DNA from: Rhodobacterales bacterium RIFCSPHIGHO2_02_FULL_62_130
GTDB taxonomy: Bacteria; Pseudomonadota; Alphaproteobacteria; Rhodobacterales; Rhodobacteraceae
Length of the DNA stretch: 64,000 nt
NCBI GenBank assembly: GCA_001828855.1
Contig: MHZT01000040.1
Coordinates: 113,054-177,053 of the forward strand
Reading direction: 5' to 3'
Shown: positions 26,213-34,980 of the stretch, in pieces
Numbering within the stretch: the first letter of the stretch is position 1
Layout of the letters: the number at the start of each line of letters is the position of its first letter
Notes under the pieces: generated by a model
Seen by the model: the letters and a program-made list of their open reading frames with translations, nothing else
Told to the model about the DNA's origin: nothing
The model's database searches: none
Made by a program: the position numbers and the translations under genes

Positions 26213-27816
26213 CCGCAAGCCCCGCGCGTCCAGACCAGCACGCGGTAGACTGCGGCATCCAGTTGCGCCTCGGCCACCACGGTCAAGGCGGGCGGGTCTG
26301 CCCAATTATCCTGCAAGCGCCGCCGCATGACCACAAGACCGCAGCCTGTGCTTGCGGCAAAGGCCGACAGATCGGCTGGCGCGCGCAAGGATTGCAGGAT
26401 CACCCCCGCATGATAGTCGAAATGTCCGGTATAGGCCGGATCATATTCCGCCACGGCATAGCCCCGTGCGGCATATCCGGCGATCTCCTTGGCCAAGGCG
26501 CGGGGCGACATCACCGCATTCAACCCGCGCGTGGTGATCTGGTGGAACGGCAAAAGCGTTGCTGCCACCCCTCCCGCCAATGTCAAACCGAACCAAAGCG
26601 CGGACCTTTGACGAGCCAGAAACGCCATCCCCGCCGCCGGTCACATGTTCGGGCCATTGTGTCAGCGCGGGGGCAAAGGGCAGGGCCACAGCGGCCAATC
26701 CGAAGAAACCCGCGACGATGCCGAACAGCCTGCGCCGCATGACCGGCGACGCGGTTTCAATCCCATCCGCGATAATCAGGGCAACAGGAGCCAGAAGCGG
26801 CACCAGCAGGAAGGCGATCTTGTAATCCAACGCCGAAATTACCGCCAAACTGCCAAGAACGCAGGCCCACAGATAGGACAGCGCAAGGGCTGGCCCCGGC
26901 TTGGTGCAAAAAGGCCGCGCCAGCCCAACTGACTCACCCCGCGCCAGATCAGCCATGCCAGAACCACGCTCCACGGCAGCAATGCCGCGGCAAGCATCGG
27001 CACATAGGCATAGACGGGTTCTGACAGATCAACCGATCGGACCACGCGCACCCAGATCTGATCGACCGCCACGCTACGCACGAATCCCCAGCCCTCGACG
27101 GCAACCACGCCAGCCAGATAGCCAAAGGCCAGCGCCAGAACCACCGCCACCGCCAAACCAGCCTCGCAACTGACCAGAAGCCAGCCTCGTCTTTGCCGCA
27201 GCAAGAACAGCGCAAATCCCGCCAGCGGCAGCGCAACCCCAAGCGGCCCCTTGGTCAGCGCAGCCATTCCCATCGCCAGCCCCGCCACCGCCATTGGTCG
27301 CGGCAGCAACCGCTCGGCTTGCGTTGCACGGAAAAGGGCGGTCTGGGCCGTCAGGATGAAGGCCGCAAACAGCAGATCCATACGGGGCTGATGCGCGCGC
27401 GCGATGAAAAACCAGTTGGTCAACAGGACCAGCCCTGCCAGAAGCACCACGCGCGGGGCAAATCCCATGCGCCGCCCGGCCTGTGCCAAAGCTGCCAGCA
27501 GCAACTAGGCCGATATCGCTGCCGCCACCATGAAAACAAAAGGTTGCACCGTGCCAAAGACCGACACAATCGCAGCCACCAGCCAGAAATAGACCGGAGG
27601 CTTGTCCGCATAGGCGGCATCACCCAGATGTAGCACAAGCCAGTGTCCGTTCTGCCACAGATTGGTAAAGACTGCGGCATGGCGCACCTCGTCGGGCATC
27701 CAGACATCCTTGACCGCCAAGGACGGGATCACCTGCGCCAACAGGATCAGCGTCAGACACAGCAGCGGATGCAGACATACCCACCGCGCCGCCCGTGACA
27801 GCCTGTGTCAGCGCAT
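26209..27816 (-). pseudogene. Degraded ArnT/PMT-like glycosyltransferase (two nonsense codons, two frameshifts)
   Basis: Read on the minus strand, a gene of about 535 codons can be reconstructed that parallels the intact ArnT-like gene at 18706 (KDVWMPDEVRHAAVF, ADKPPVYF, ALTKGPLGVALPL, YKIAFLLVPLLAP). It carries four lesions. The likely original ATG at 27816 is followed two codons later by TGA (27810-27808). An in-frame TAG interrupts the second membrane region at 27507-27505. The frame then shifts at a T5 run near 26911, where one extra T would restore it, and shifts back at a G4 run near 26631, where one G too many is present. The last 140 residues are again open. Two nonsense codons plus two indels point to real decay rather than a single sequencing error. 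It is convergent with the GT2 gene. Confidence 0.8.
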
Positions 27817-27971
27817 CCCCGTCACACTATCACCGGCGCACTTGGCCCCGCGACGCCCCCGTTATGTCGAAAACAGATGCCCATTTTGCCTTTTTGTGCC
27901 GCTCCTTATGGGTTTAGCGGGTTTTGTGCGGAGGTTCTTGCCGCTATACTTGCTGACAAGGAGACTGGTCA

Positions 27972-28880
27972 ATGCCGCAGGCTCGCATGTTCACTGGCCC
28001 CCGCGCCATGCAAGACAGGATCGCTGCCGCCGATCTTGGCATCGTCATACCCTTTCGCCATGACCGGCCCGAACGGTTTGAGAACCTGTCCGCTGTTCTG
28101 CGTCACCTGACCACGACCCTTGCAGATGCCGAAATCCTTGTGATCGAGGACGGCGCGCAGATCCATGCGGCCGCGCTTTGCCACGATCTCGGGGTCCGTC
28201 ATATTGCGCGACCCAACACGGGCGCGTTCCACCGCACGCGTATCCTGAACCAAGGGATCGAGTCGCTTCTGACGCGCCGCTTTGCCGCGTCTTATGATAC
28301 CGATGTGCTGATCTATCCGCAGGCATGGCAACAGGCATTGGCCGGCTTGCGCGCGGGGCGGGCGGTTGTGTTTCCCTATGATGGGCGGTTTTGCGATGCG
28401 CGCGGGGCCTTGCGCGCCCGCCTTCTGGCCAATCCCGATCTGGGCCAGATCCCTGCCGATCAGGCCCAAGCCGCCCCGTCCAAGGGCAAAGGCGATCTGG
28501 TCTGCATCAACCCGAATTCGGTGGGTGGTGTGGTGCTGTTCGATCGCGCAACCTATCGTGCCTGCGGGGGCTATCACGAAGCCTTTGTCGGCTGGGGCTT
28601 TGAGGATGCCGAGATCATGGCCCGCATGGGCAAACTGGGCCATGCTTTCCACCGCATCGCCGAAGTGCCGCTGATCCACCTGTCTCACCCGCGCGGGCGC
28701 AGTTGGGCGGCGGCGTCATGGTATGGCGCATCGCGCCGCAACAACGCGCTTTTCCGCGCGATGGGGCGGCTTTCGGCGGCCCAACTGACCGATCTGATTG
28801 CGGCGGGCGAGTTGCGATGCGCCTCGCCGCCTGCGCCAAAACCCGGCCTTCTGGCCCAAATCCTGCGTTGGAAGGGCTGA
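27972..28880 (+). CDS. GT2-type glycosyltransferase with galactosyltransferase-like C-terminus
   Basis: The 302-residue protein opens with LGIVIPFRHDRPERFENLSAVLRHL and has an acidic pair in SYDTDVLIYP near residue 114, where the DxD metal site lies. The block GGYHEAFVGWGFEDAEIMARM near residue 203 is the G-W-G-x-E-D-x-E motif of chondroitin-polymerase and beta-1,4-galactosyltransferase C-terminal domains. It is soluble or peripheral. An AAGGAG ribosome site precedes the ATG; an ATG twelve codons downstream (AMQDRIAAADLG) is an alternative start. It begins a plus-strand group after the pseudogene and lies 3 bases before the GT4 gene. Confidence 0.75.
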   Translation: MPQARMFTGPRAMQDRIAAADLGIVIPFRHDRPERFENLSAVLRHLTTTLADAEILVIEDGAQIHAAALCHDLGVRHIARPNTGAFHRTRILNQGIESLLTRRFAASYDTDVLIYPQAWQQALAGLRAGRAVVFPYDGRFCDARGALRARLLANPDLGQIPADQAQAAPSKGKGDLVCINPNSVGGVVLFDRATYRACGGYHEAFVGWGFEDAEIMARMGKLGHAFHRIAEVPLIHLSHPRGRSWAAASWYGASRRNNALFRAMGRLSAAQLTDLIAAGELRCASPPAPKPGLLAQILRWKG

Positions 28881-28883
28881 TAG

Positions 28884-29897
28884 ATGCGCTTTTGCTTTGT
28901 CGTCCATCGCGCCGCACCGTTTCCCGGCGGCACCGAAGTTTTCATGCAGGCCATGGCCGAAGAGGCGCTGGCGCGCGGCCATAGCGTCACAATCCTTGCC
29001 GGACAGCATCAGGGCGATCTGAACGGCGTTGCTGTCACCTCGGATATGGCGGTTCTCGATCAGGCCTTCGACATGATCGTCGTGCATGGATCAAGCGATG
29101 GCCCGCCGCGCCGCGTGCTGGACAGTGCCGCCACCTTGCCCAGTCCGGTGCTGTATATGCTGGTCGCCCATTATCGCCACCACATCCGCGCGGCCCACCT
29201 GCGGCAGGCGACGCTGCTGGGATGGTCCACGCCGATGGATCAGCAGATCATCGCCCGCGCGGGCCATGCCGCCAAGGCCACACGCTTGCGCCACGGTATC
29301 TTGCCTGCCGCCGCCCTTGGCGCTCCGGGGTTTCGCGCCAAATACGGCATCGCACCGGATCGGCAGATGTTCCTGTCCTGCGGTGGTTATTGGCCGAACA
29401 AGCGTATGAAACCCCTGGCCAAACTGTTCGAGACGACCAAGGGCGATGCCCTGCTGGTGACCACCGGCTATGACAACCGCGACAACGCCATGCCCCGTGC
29501 CAGTGACCGCGTGTTGCCACTGATGCTGCCTGACCGCTCGGATGTCACCTCTGCGATTGCCGAGGCGGATTGCTATCTGATGCATTCGCGCGACGAGGGT
29601 TTCGGCCTTGTCCTGCTGGAGGCCATGATGAACGAAACCCCGTGGATTTCGCATGAAACCGGAGGGGCGACGGTCCTGCAGGATTTTGGCCAGATCTATC
29701 GTCAGGATGCCGATCTGATCCGCATGATCGAAGGCTTCCGCCCCGACCCAGCCCGCATCGCCGCCGCCCGCGCCCATGCCTTGCAGGAATACACCATTGC
29801 CCGCACGGTGGACGATCTGGAACAGGCTGTTCGTCACGTTCCAGAATCCCGCTCGCCCGCCCGCCGACGCTGGTGGTCTTTCGCGCGATGGTGGTAA
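28884..29897 (+). CDS. GT4-type (group 1) glycosyltransferase
   Basis: The 337-residue GT-B enzyme has the N-terminal half FCFVVHRAAPFPGGTEVFMQAMAEEALARGHSV in the style of group 1 transferases and the donor-binding signature RDEGFGLVLLEAMMNETPWISHETGG near residue 240, with the E-x7-E spacing at EGFGLVLLE. SCGGYWPNKRMKPLAKLFE corresponds to the phosphate-binding strand and the conserved lysine. There is no membrane segment, so it should act at the cytoplasmic face on an activated lipid or nucleotide-linked acceptor. It is co-transcribed with the preceding GT2-type gene, with a 3-base gap. The sugar is not known. Confidence 0.75.
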   Translation: MRFCFVVHRAAPFPGGTEVFMQAMAEEALARGHSVTILAGQHQGDLNGVAVTSDMAVLDQAFDMIVVHGSSDGPPRRVLDSAATLPSPVLYMLVAHYRHHIRAAHLRQATLLGWSTPMDQQIIARAGHAAKATRLRHGILPAAALGAPGFRAKYGIAPDRQMFLSCGGYWPNKRMKPLAKLFETTKGDALLVTTGYDNRDNAMPRASDRVLPLMLPDRSDVTSAIAEADCYLMHSRDEGFGLVLLEAMMNETPWISHETGGATVLQDFGQIYRQDADLIRMIEGFRPDPARIAAARAHALQEYTIARTVDDLEQAVRHVPESRSPARRRWWSFARWW

Positions 29898-29966
29898 AGC
29901 GCCTTCCCACATGTGCGGCTTTGTCCTACCATCCCCGAAACGGGTTGATAGGTTAGGTAAAGCAAG

Positions 29967-31673
29967 ATGCGTGTTCTTCTTCTGCACCCTGAATTTCCGA
30001 TCACCTTCTGGTCTTTCAAATCCGTTCTTGATCTCGTGGGCAAAAAGGCGCTGAACCCGCCGCTTGGCCTGATCACCGTCGCAGCCCTTCTGCCGCAAGA
30101 GTGGGAGTTCAAGCTGGTCGATTGCGCCATCCGCCAACCGACCGAGGCCGAATGGGCCTTTGCCGATATCGTCATGCTGACCGGCATGATCGTGCAGAAA
30201 TCCTCGATGATGGCGCTGATCGACGCAGCACACCGGCACGGCAGGGTGATTGCGGTGGGCGGCCCCTATGCCACATCCGTGCCGCAGGACTTCGGTGCGG
30301 CGGATTATCTGGTGCTGGACGAGGGCGAGATCACCATCGCCCCCTTTGTCGATCATCTGAAAACCCATGGCGTGCAGCGCAGCACGGGCGAACCGGTGCG
30401 CTTTACCGCCAAGGGCGAAAAGCCCGCGCTGACCGAAACGCCGGTGCCGCGCTTTGACCTGCTGGATATGCACAAATACGACGCGATGGCGCTGCAATAC
30501 TCGCGCGGCTGCCCGTTCCTTTGCGAATTCTGCGACATCATCACCCTTTACGGCCGCCGCCCGCGCACCAAGACCAACGAACAGGTCATGGCCGAATTGC
30601 AGCGGCTTGAGGATCTGGGCTGGCGCGGCGGGGTGTTTCTGGTCGATGACAACTTCATCGGCAACAAACCCAACGTCAAGAAACTGCTGCCCGATCTGCT
30701 GACATGGCAACAGGAGCATGACTTCCCGTTCTGGTTCGATACCGAAGCCTCGATCGATCTTGCCGCCGATACTGACCTTCTGGGCATGATGCATGCCTGC
30801 AATTTCGGCTCGGTCTTTATCGGCATCGAAACACCGGACGAGGCCAGTCTGGAACTGACGCGCAAACATCAGAACAACCGCGTCCCGATGCTGGACAGTC
30901 TGGATGTTATCACAAGGTCCGGTTTGCGGGTGATGTGCGGCATGATCATCGGCTTTGACAACGAGGAAAAAGGCGCAGGCCAGCGCATCGTCGAATTTGC
31001 CGAGGCTGCGAATATTCCCACGGTGCTGCTGTCGATGCTGCAAGTGCTGCCCAATACCGGCCTTTGGACGCGGCTGGAAAAAGAGGGCCGCCTGCTGGAA
31101 GGCATCGGCACCATCAACCAGACCGATATGACCAATTTCATCCCGACCCGCCCTGTCGAGGAAATCGCCGCCGAATATGTGCAGGCCTACCAGACGCTTT
31201 ACGATCCCGCCGTCTATCTGGACCGCACCTATCGCCACTTCCGCAAACTGGGCCTGAATCCGCCCTTCGCGCATCCGCCAAAGGTGGCCCCCACCCGAAA
31301 AGCCCGCCGTTCGCCGGCGATGCTGTGGCAAGAGGGGCTGGGCGCTTTGCGGATGGCACGGGCTGCCGTTGTGGTGATCTGGCGGCAGGGCGTGGTCCGC
31401 AAAACGCGCGGGGCGTTCTGGCGCAACCTCTTTGCGATCCGGCGCGAGAATCCGACCCGGCTGTCGACCTATGTGGCGATCTGCGCCCATGCTGAACATT
31501 TCATTGATTACACGCAGGAAATCCTGACGCAGATGAAATCCAAGATCGCCGCCGCCGAAGCCACCCGCGCCGACGGGGTGGCCTCGCCCGTTGCGGTGAC
31601 GGGGGCAGGCAAGGGCGCACCGCCTCGGCTGGCCACGCAGCGCAAGCTGGCTTCCGCCAAAGTCGATGCCTAG
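29967..31673 (+). CDS. B12-binding-domain radical SAM protein (DUF4070-type)
   Basis: The 568-residue protein has an N-terminal cobalamin-binding-like Rossmann domain (about 1-140, with PPLGLITVAALLP and VAVGGPYAT) and a radical SAM core with the cluster motif SRGCPFLCEFCD: Cys182, Cys186, Cys189. Typical helper blocks are LVDDNFIGN and SVFIGIETPDEASLELTRKHQN. The C-terminal part matches the DUF4070 group, whose best-known member is the hopanoid C-2 methylase HpnP; the identity of this protein's substrate is open. Such enzymes methylate or rearrange unreactive carbons, mostly on lipids or antibiotics. It sits between glycosyltransferase genes and 3 kb before the cobalamin locus that makes its presumed cofactor. 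Confidence 0.8.
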   Translation: MRVLLLHPEFPITFWSFKSVLDLVGKKALNPPLGLITVAALLPQEWEFKLVDCAIRQPTEAEWAFADIVMLTGMIVQKSSMMALIDAAHRHGRVIAVGGPYATSVPQDFGAADYLVLDEGEITIAPFVDHLKTHGVQRSTGEPVRFTAKGEKPALTETPVPRFDLLDMHKYDAMALQYSRGCPFLCEFCDIITLYGRRPRTKTNEQVMAELQRLEDLGWRGGVFLVDDNFIGNKPNVKKLLPDLLTWQQEHDFPFWFDTEASIDLAADTDLLGMMHACNFGSVFIGIETPDEASLELTRKHQNNRVPMLDSLDVITRSGLRVMCGMIIGFDNEEKGAGQRIVEFAEAANIPTVLLSMLQVLPNTGLWTRLEKEGRLLEGIGTINQTDMTNFIPTRPVEEIAAEYVQAYQTLYDPAVYLDRTYRHFRKLGLNPPFAHPPKVAPTRKARRSPAMLWQEGLGALRMARAAVVVIWRQGVVRKTRGAFWRNLFAIRRENPTRLSTYVAICAHAEHFIDYTQEILTQMKSKIAAAEATRADGVASPVAVTGAGKGAPPRLATQRKLASAKVDA

Positions 31674-32079
31674 GCCATTGCCGCAACGTGCCTTGCGCTT
31701 CGGGCTGATCGGCGTCGCCAATACCGCGCTGGATGTGGCGGTGTTCGGTGCGGTGATGCAGGTGGGGGGCGCGCCCTTGCTGGCCAATCTGGCAGGCTGG
31801 GGCGCAGGGGTGTGCCTGTCGTTCTGGGCCAACAGCCGCTGGACCTTCCGCGCCGCGCCAACGCCTTTGCCGCTGCGCTTTGTCCGCTTTGCCGCCTCTG
31901 GCGCGGCGGTCAGCCTGTTGACCTCAACCCTGATCCTTGCGGCACTGTCGGGTCTGATCGGACCGTGGCCCGCCAAGGCACTGGCCATAGCCATCGGGGC
32001 CATCCTTGGATTTCTGGCCGCGCGCTGGTCTATCGAAGGCCGCGTTCGGCCTCGTCGCGCAAAAGCTGATCCACGATGA
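31666..32079 (+). CDS. GtrA-family membrane protein
   Basis: The protein has 137 residues with four membrane segments. The first, FGLIGVANTALDVAVFGAVM, and the N-S-R-W-T-F motif in LSFWANSRWTFRA near residue 55 are diagnostic for the GtrA family, which is thought to help move polyprenyl-linked sugars across the inner membrane. It overlaps the end of the radical SAM gene by 8 bases. On the other strand a GtrB/ArnC-like glycosyltransferase gene overlaps its 3' end by 50 bases, so the two natural partners lie tail to tail rather than in one operon. Confidence 0.8.
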   Translation: MPRPLPQRALRFGLIGVANTALDVAVFGAVMQVGGAPLLANLAGWGAGVCLSFWANSRWTFRAAPTPLPLRFVRFAASGAAVSLLTSTLILAALSGLIGPWPAKALAIAIGAILGFLAARWSIEGRVRPRRAKADPR

Positions 32080-32974
32080 ACAGAGGCCGTGCTTTGGATT
32101 GCATGTAAAGTCGCCCGATATATTCGCCCAATATCCCGACCACGATCAGTTGCACCGACCCGATGATCAGCACCGTCGCCATCAACGAGGTCCAGCCCGC
32201 CACCACCGCCCCCGCCAGCCAACTGGCCAGCACATAGATCATCAACAGCACGCCCATCCCTGCAAAGGCAAAGCCCGCATAGCTGGCCAGCCGCAGCGGC
32301 AGCGTTGAAAATCCGGTCAGCGCATCCGCCGCCAGCCGCAGCATCTTTCGCAGCGGATATTTCGTTTCGCCCGCAAGCCTTGGGGCGCGGTCATAGTCGA
32401 ACGGGCTTTGGGCAAATCCGATCCAGCTGATCATGCCGCGCAGAAACCGATGCTCCTCGGGCATTTTGACCACAATATCTACCACCCGACGACTAAGCAG
32501 CCGGAAATCACCCGCATCTGCCGCGATCTCGACTGTCGAGAACCGCCGCAACACGCGGTAGAACAAATGCGCCGCCCCCGTCTTGAACCGCGTCTCGCCC
32601 GCGCGTGACCGCCTGCGCCCGAACACCACGTCAAAGCCCTGATCCATCCGCGCCATCATCTGCGGCAGCAGTTCTGGCGGGTCTTGCAGATCGGCATCAA
32701 GGATCAGCACCCGTTCTCCACGGCAAAACGACAGCCCCGCCGCCAGCGCAAGCTGATGTCCGTGGTTGCGCGACAGCAGCACCCCCACCACGCGCGGGTC
32801 TTCGCTGTGATAGGCAGCGATCAGCCTGCGGGTGCCATCGGTCGATCCGTCATCGACCAGAACGATCTCGAAATCCTCGCCCACCGCGTCCTGACAGGCG
32901 GCCATCAACCGCGCCCGCAGCGCGGGCAGCACCGCAATTTCGTTGAAACAAGGCACAACAACCGACAGGCGCAA
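32030..32974 (-). CDS. GtrB/ArnC/DPM1-like polyprenyl-phosphate glycosyltransferase
   Basis: The 314-residue protein has a GT2 domain (SVVVPCFNEIAVLPAL, donor motif VLVDDGSTDGTRRLI, metal site LILDADLQDPPELLPQM) and two C-terminal membrane hairpins ending in GILGEYIGRLYMQSKARP, the standard tail of GtrB/ArnC/DpmA enzymes that load a sugar onto undecaprenyl phosphate. It would supply the donor for the ArnT-like transferases of this locus. The start is uncertain: no ATG or GTG precedes the domain, so I chose a TTG with a GAAGGG ribosome site; another TTG lies 14 codons upstream (33016). It converges with the GtrA gene, and their coding ends overlap by 50 bases. Confidence 0.8.
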   Translation of the reverse strand: MRLSVVVPCFNEIAVLPALRARLMAACQDAVGEDFEIVLVDDGSTDGTRRLIAAYHSEDPRVVGVLLSRNHGHQLALAAGLSFCRGERVLILDADLQDPPELLPQMMARMDQGFDVVFGRRRSRAGETRFKTGAAHLFYRVLRRFSTVEIAADAGDFRLLSRRVVDIVVKMPEEHRFLRGMISWIGFAQSPFDYDRAPRLAGETKYPLRKMLRLAADALTGFSTLPLRLASYAGFAFAGMGVLLMIYVLASWLAGAVVAGWTSLMATVLIIGSVQLIVVGILGEYIGRLYMQSKARPLFIVDQLLRDEAERGLR

Positions 32975-33120
32975 GCGGGTTTCCCTTCTGCCGCAAAACA
33001 ATGGCCAAGGATGCAATCATCCATGCGGTGAAGGCAAGGTATGGCGCATGCAACAAGCCGGTTGCACGGATGTTTCGCGCTGGCTAGGGAAGGAACCGGA
33101 CAAAAGAGGCGGTTGCGGCG

Positions 33121-34074
33121 ATGGAAATCGGAAAATGGGTCAAGAAAACCTTTTTTGGTTTGCCCCGTTATGACTGCAGCGTCAGCAATGTGCCGGAACT
33201 GACCACGCTTTACCCCGGACAGCGGATCGAATTTCCGCGCGTCACGCGCCACAATGTCTGCAACCCGACCATTTTGGCCCGCCCCGATGGCTTTGCGGCC
33301 ATTGTGCGCGGCTGCAACTATGATCTGGGGGTTCGCGGCGGCTTCTTTTATGGCTCGGCGGCGGTCCCGGTGCCGGACAGCCAAAGCTATCTCTATGATC
33401 TGGCTCCCGATCTTTCCATTCTTGCGATGTCCTTGATCGAAGACCGCCCCCTGCGCGCCGATGAGGCCGCCTTGGACGGGATCGAGGATCTGCGCCTGTT
33501 TGTCTGGCGCGGCGCGCAATGGGTGATCGGGTCGGCGTGCAATTACATAGCCAAGCGCAACACCATGATGATGGCGCGGCTGGAGGGCAGCCTGCTGCGT
33601 GACGCGGTGTTCTTCCCCTCGCCCGAACTCGCCCCAAAAGAGAAGAACTGGGCGCCTGTGGTGCAGGGCGATGATCTGTTTTTCGTCTATACCCACCATC
33701 CGCTGCGGGTGCTGCGCTATGATCAGGGGCGCTTGGTGCCGCATCTGCACGCCGAAACCCCCGCGCGCTTGGTCAGCTTTTCCGGCAGCTCCGCCCTGAT
33801 GCCCTATGCCGACGGCTTTGTCGGAGTGGCCCATCACTGCTATCCCGCACCGGGTCCGTTCTGGCGCATCTACCAGCACTGTCTGGTCGATTACGGGCCC
33901 GATTTCCGCATCCGCCGTGTCGGACCCTCGTTCCGTTTTGAGAATGACGGGGTCGAGTTTTGTGCGGGGCTTGCCCTGACCGCCACTGATGCGATCTTCA
34001 GCTATGGCGTCAACGACAAGAAAGCCGTGCTGTTCCGCCTGCCACTGGCAAGTTTTGAAACTCTGCTGGGGTAG
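33121..34074 (+). CDS. Five-bladed beta-propeller, GH130/GH43-like glycosidase or phosphorylase-like protein
   Basis: This 317-residue protein is built of repeated blade-like strands. Motifs typical of GH43/GH130-fold proteins are visible: HNVCNPTILARPDGFAAIVRGCNY near residue 42, LRLFVWRGAQWVIGSACNY near 124, EKNWAPVVQGDDLFFVYTHHPLRVL near 175 and FSGSSALMPYADGFVGVAHHCY near 222, then EFCAGLALTATDAIFSYGVND near the end. These resemble mannoside-phosphorylase-like proteins often fused or adjacent to glycosyltransferases. No signal peptide is present. Whether it cleaves, phosphorolyses or merely binds a glycan cannot be told. It stands alone between the divergent GtrB-like gene and the cobalamin locus. 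Confidence 0.6.
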   Translation: MEIGKWVKKTFFGLPRYDCSVSNVPELTTLYPGQRIEFPRVTRHNVCNPTILARPDGFAAIVRGCNYDLGVRGGFFYGSAAVPVPDSQSYLYDLAPDLSILAMSLIEDRPLRADEAALDGIEDLRLFVWRGAQWVIGSACNYIAKRNTMMMARLEGSLLRDAVFFPSPELAPKEKNWAPVVQGDDLFFVYTHHPLRVLRYDQGRLVPHLHAETPARLVSFSGSSALMPYADGFVGVAHHCYPAPGPFWRIYQHCLVDYGPDFRIRRVGPSFRFENDGVEFCAGLALTATDAIFSYGVNDKKAVLFRLPLASFETLLG

Positions 34075-34164
34075 GGTCGACAAGAAACCGCTTGCCCCGC
34101 GCGCGCCGCACTGGAATGACTGCCGCGATCCTGCCTCCCAAACCTGCCCCTGCGAAAGCCCGCC

Positions 34165-34971
34165 GTGACCGATTCCGCGCATATGCCGCCCCGATCCCTG
34201 TCGGTCGCCGCACATTTCGGCGAATTGCTGCAGGGCCGCCTTGGCAGTGATGGCCCCGTCGCGCTTGTCACCCTGCCATGCCCCGCCCTGCGCGTCACCC
34301 TGACCGCGCGTTCCGGCGGCTTTGCCCTGCATCAACCCGATGGCCGCGCGATCCCGCTGGCCGAGGCCCGCCGCCTGTTTCCCCATAGCGCCCGCCTCAC
34401 CTTGCGCGCGCCGATGCCTTTGGGGGGCGGTGCAGGGGTGTCCACCGCCGCGCGCGTCGCCCTGCTGAGTCTGGGCGGGATGACCGATCCCGCCGAACTG
34501 GCCGCAGCCTGCCACGCGCTTGAAGGCGCAACCGATCCGCTGATGTTCCCCGATCCGGCGCGCCTCCTGTGGGCCTCGCGCCAAGGGCGGGTTCTGGCGC
34601 AGCTTCCACCCCTGCCGCGCTTTGACATTATCGGGGGTTTCTTTGGTCCACCAAGGCGCACAGATCCCGCAGATTTGCACTTTTCAGACATTTCCGATCT
34701 TGTTGCCGCTTGGCCCGCCGCCTGCGCCAGCCTGCCCGCAATCGCGCAACTTGCCAGCGAATCTGCCCGCCGCTGCCTTGCCCTGCGCGGCCCCGCAGGT
34801 GACCCGACGCCCGAATTGGCCGCCCGTCTGGGTGCCTTGGGCTGGACGATGGCGCATACAGGCTCGGCGCGCGGGCTGATCTTTGCGGCGGGAACGGTGC
34901 CGGATGCGGCGCTGTCAGACTTGCGCGCGGCGGGGTTTTCCACGATCACCCGCTTTGGACTTGGCGGTTAA
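34165..34971 (+). CDS. bluE: BluE: L-threonine kinase for the cobalamin aminopropanol arm (PduX-type)
   Basis: This enzyme phosphorylates L-threonine, whose product is decarboxylated by CobC to (R)-1-amino-2-propanol phosphate. The 268-residue protein belongs to the GHMP kinase family: AHFGELLQGRL (residues 16-26) is the PduX/BluE opening, and PLGGGAGVSTAA (85-96) is the glycine-rich ATP loop. SARGLIFAAGTVPDAAL near the end fits the C-terminal GHMP domain. The start is GTG; an ATG six codons later is the alternative. cobC follows after 9 bases, which matches the bluE-cobC partnership known from Rhodobacter capsulatus. Confidence 0.8.
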   Translation: MTDSAHMPPRSLSVAAHFGELLQGRLGSDGPVALVTLPCPALRVTLTARSGGFALHQPDGRAIPLAEARRLFPHSARLTLRAPMPLGGGAGVSTAARVALLSLGGMTDPAELAAACHALEGATDPLMFPDPARLLWASRQGRVLAQLPPLPRFDIIGGFFGPPRRTDPADLHFSDISDLVAAWPAACASLPAIAQLASESARRCLALRGPAGDPTPELAARLGALGWTMAHTGSARGLIFAAGTVPDAALSDLRAAGFSTITRFGLGG

Positions 34972-34980
34972 GGGCATCCC

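Noticed and set aside
26209..27816. Treating the ArnT-like fragments as several small genes
   Set aside because: The fragments align end to end as one GT-C protein with the intact paralogue at 18706; single lesions explain each break.
29967..31673. Naming the radical SAM protein HpnP (hopanoid C-2 methylase)
   Set aside because: It shares the DUF4070-type layout, but no squalene-hopene cyclase or other hopanoid gene is in the window, and the family contains other enzymes.
29091..32222. A 1043-codon minus-strand open frame spanning three plus-strand genes
   Set aside because: It crosses gene boundaries, has no family motif and is rich in Arg, Gly and His as expected for a shadow frame; radical SAM, GT4 and GtrA motifs are on the plus strand.
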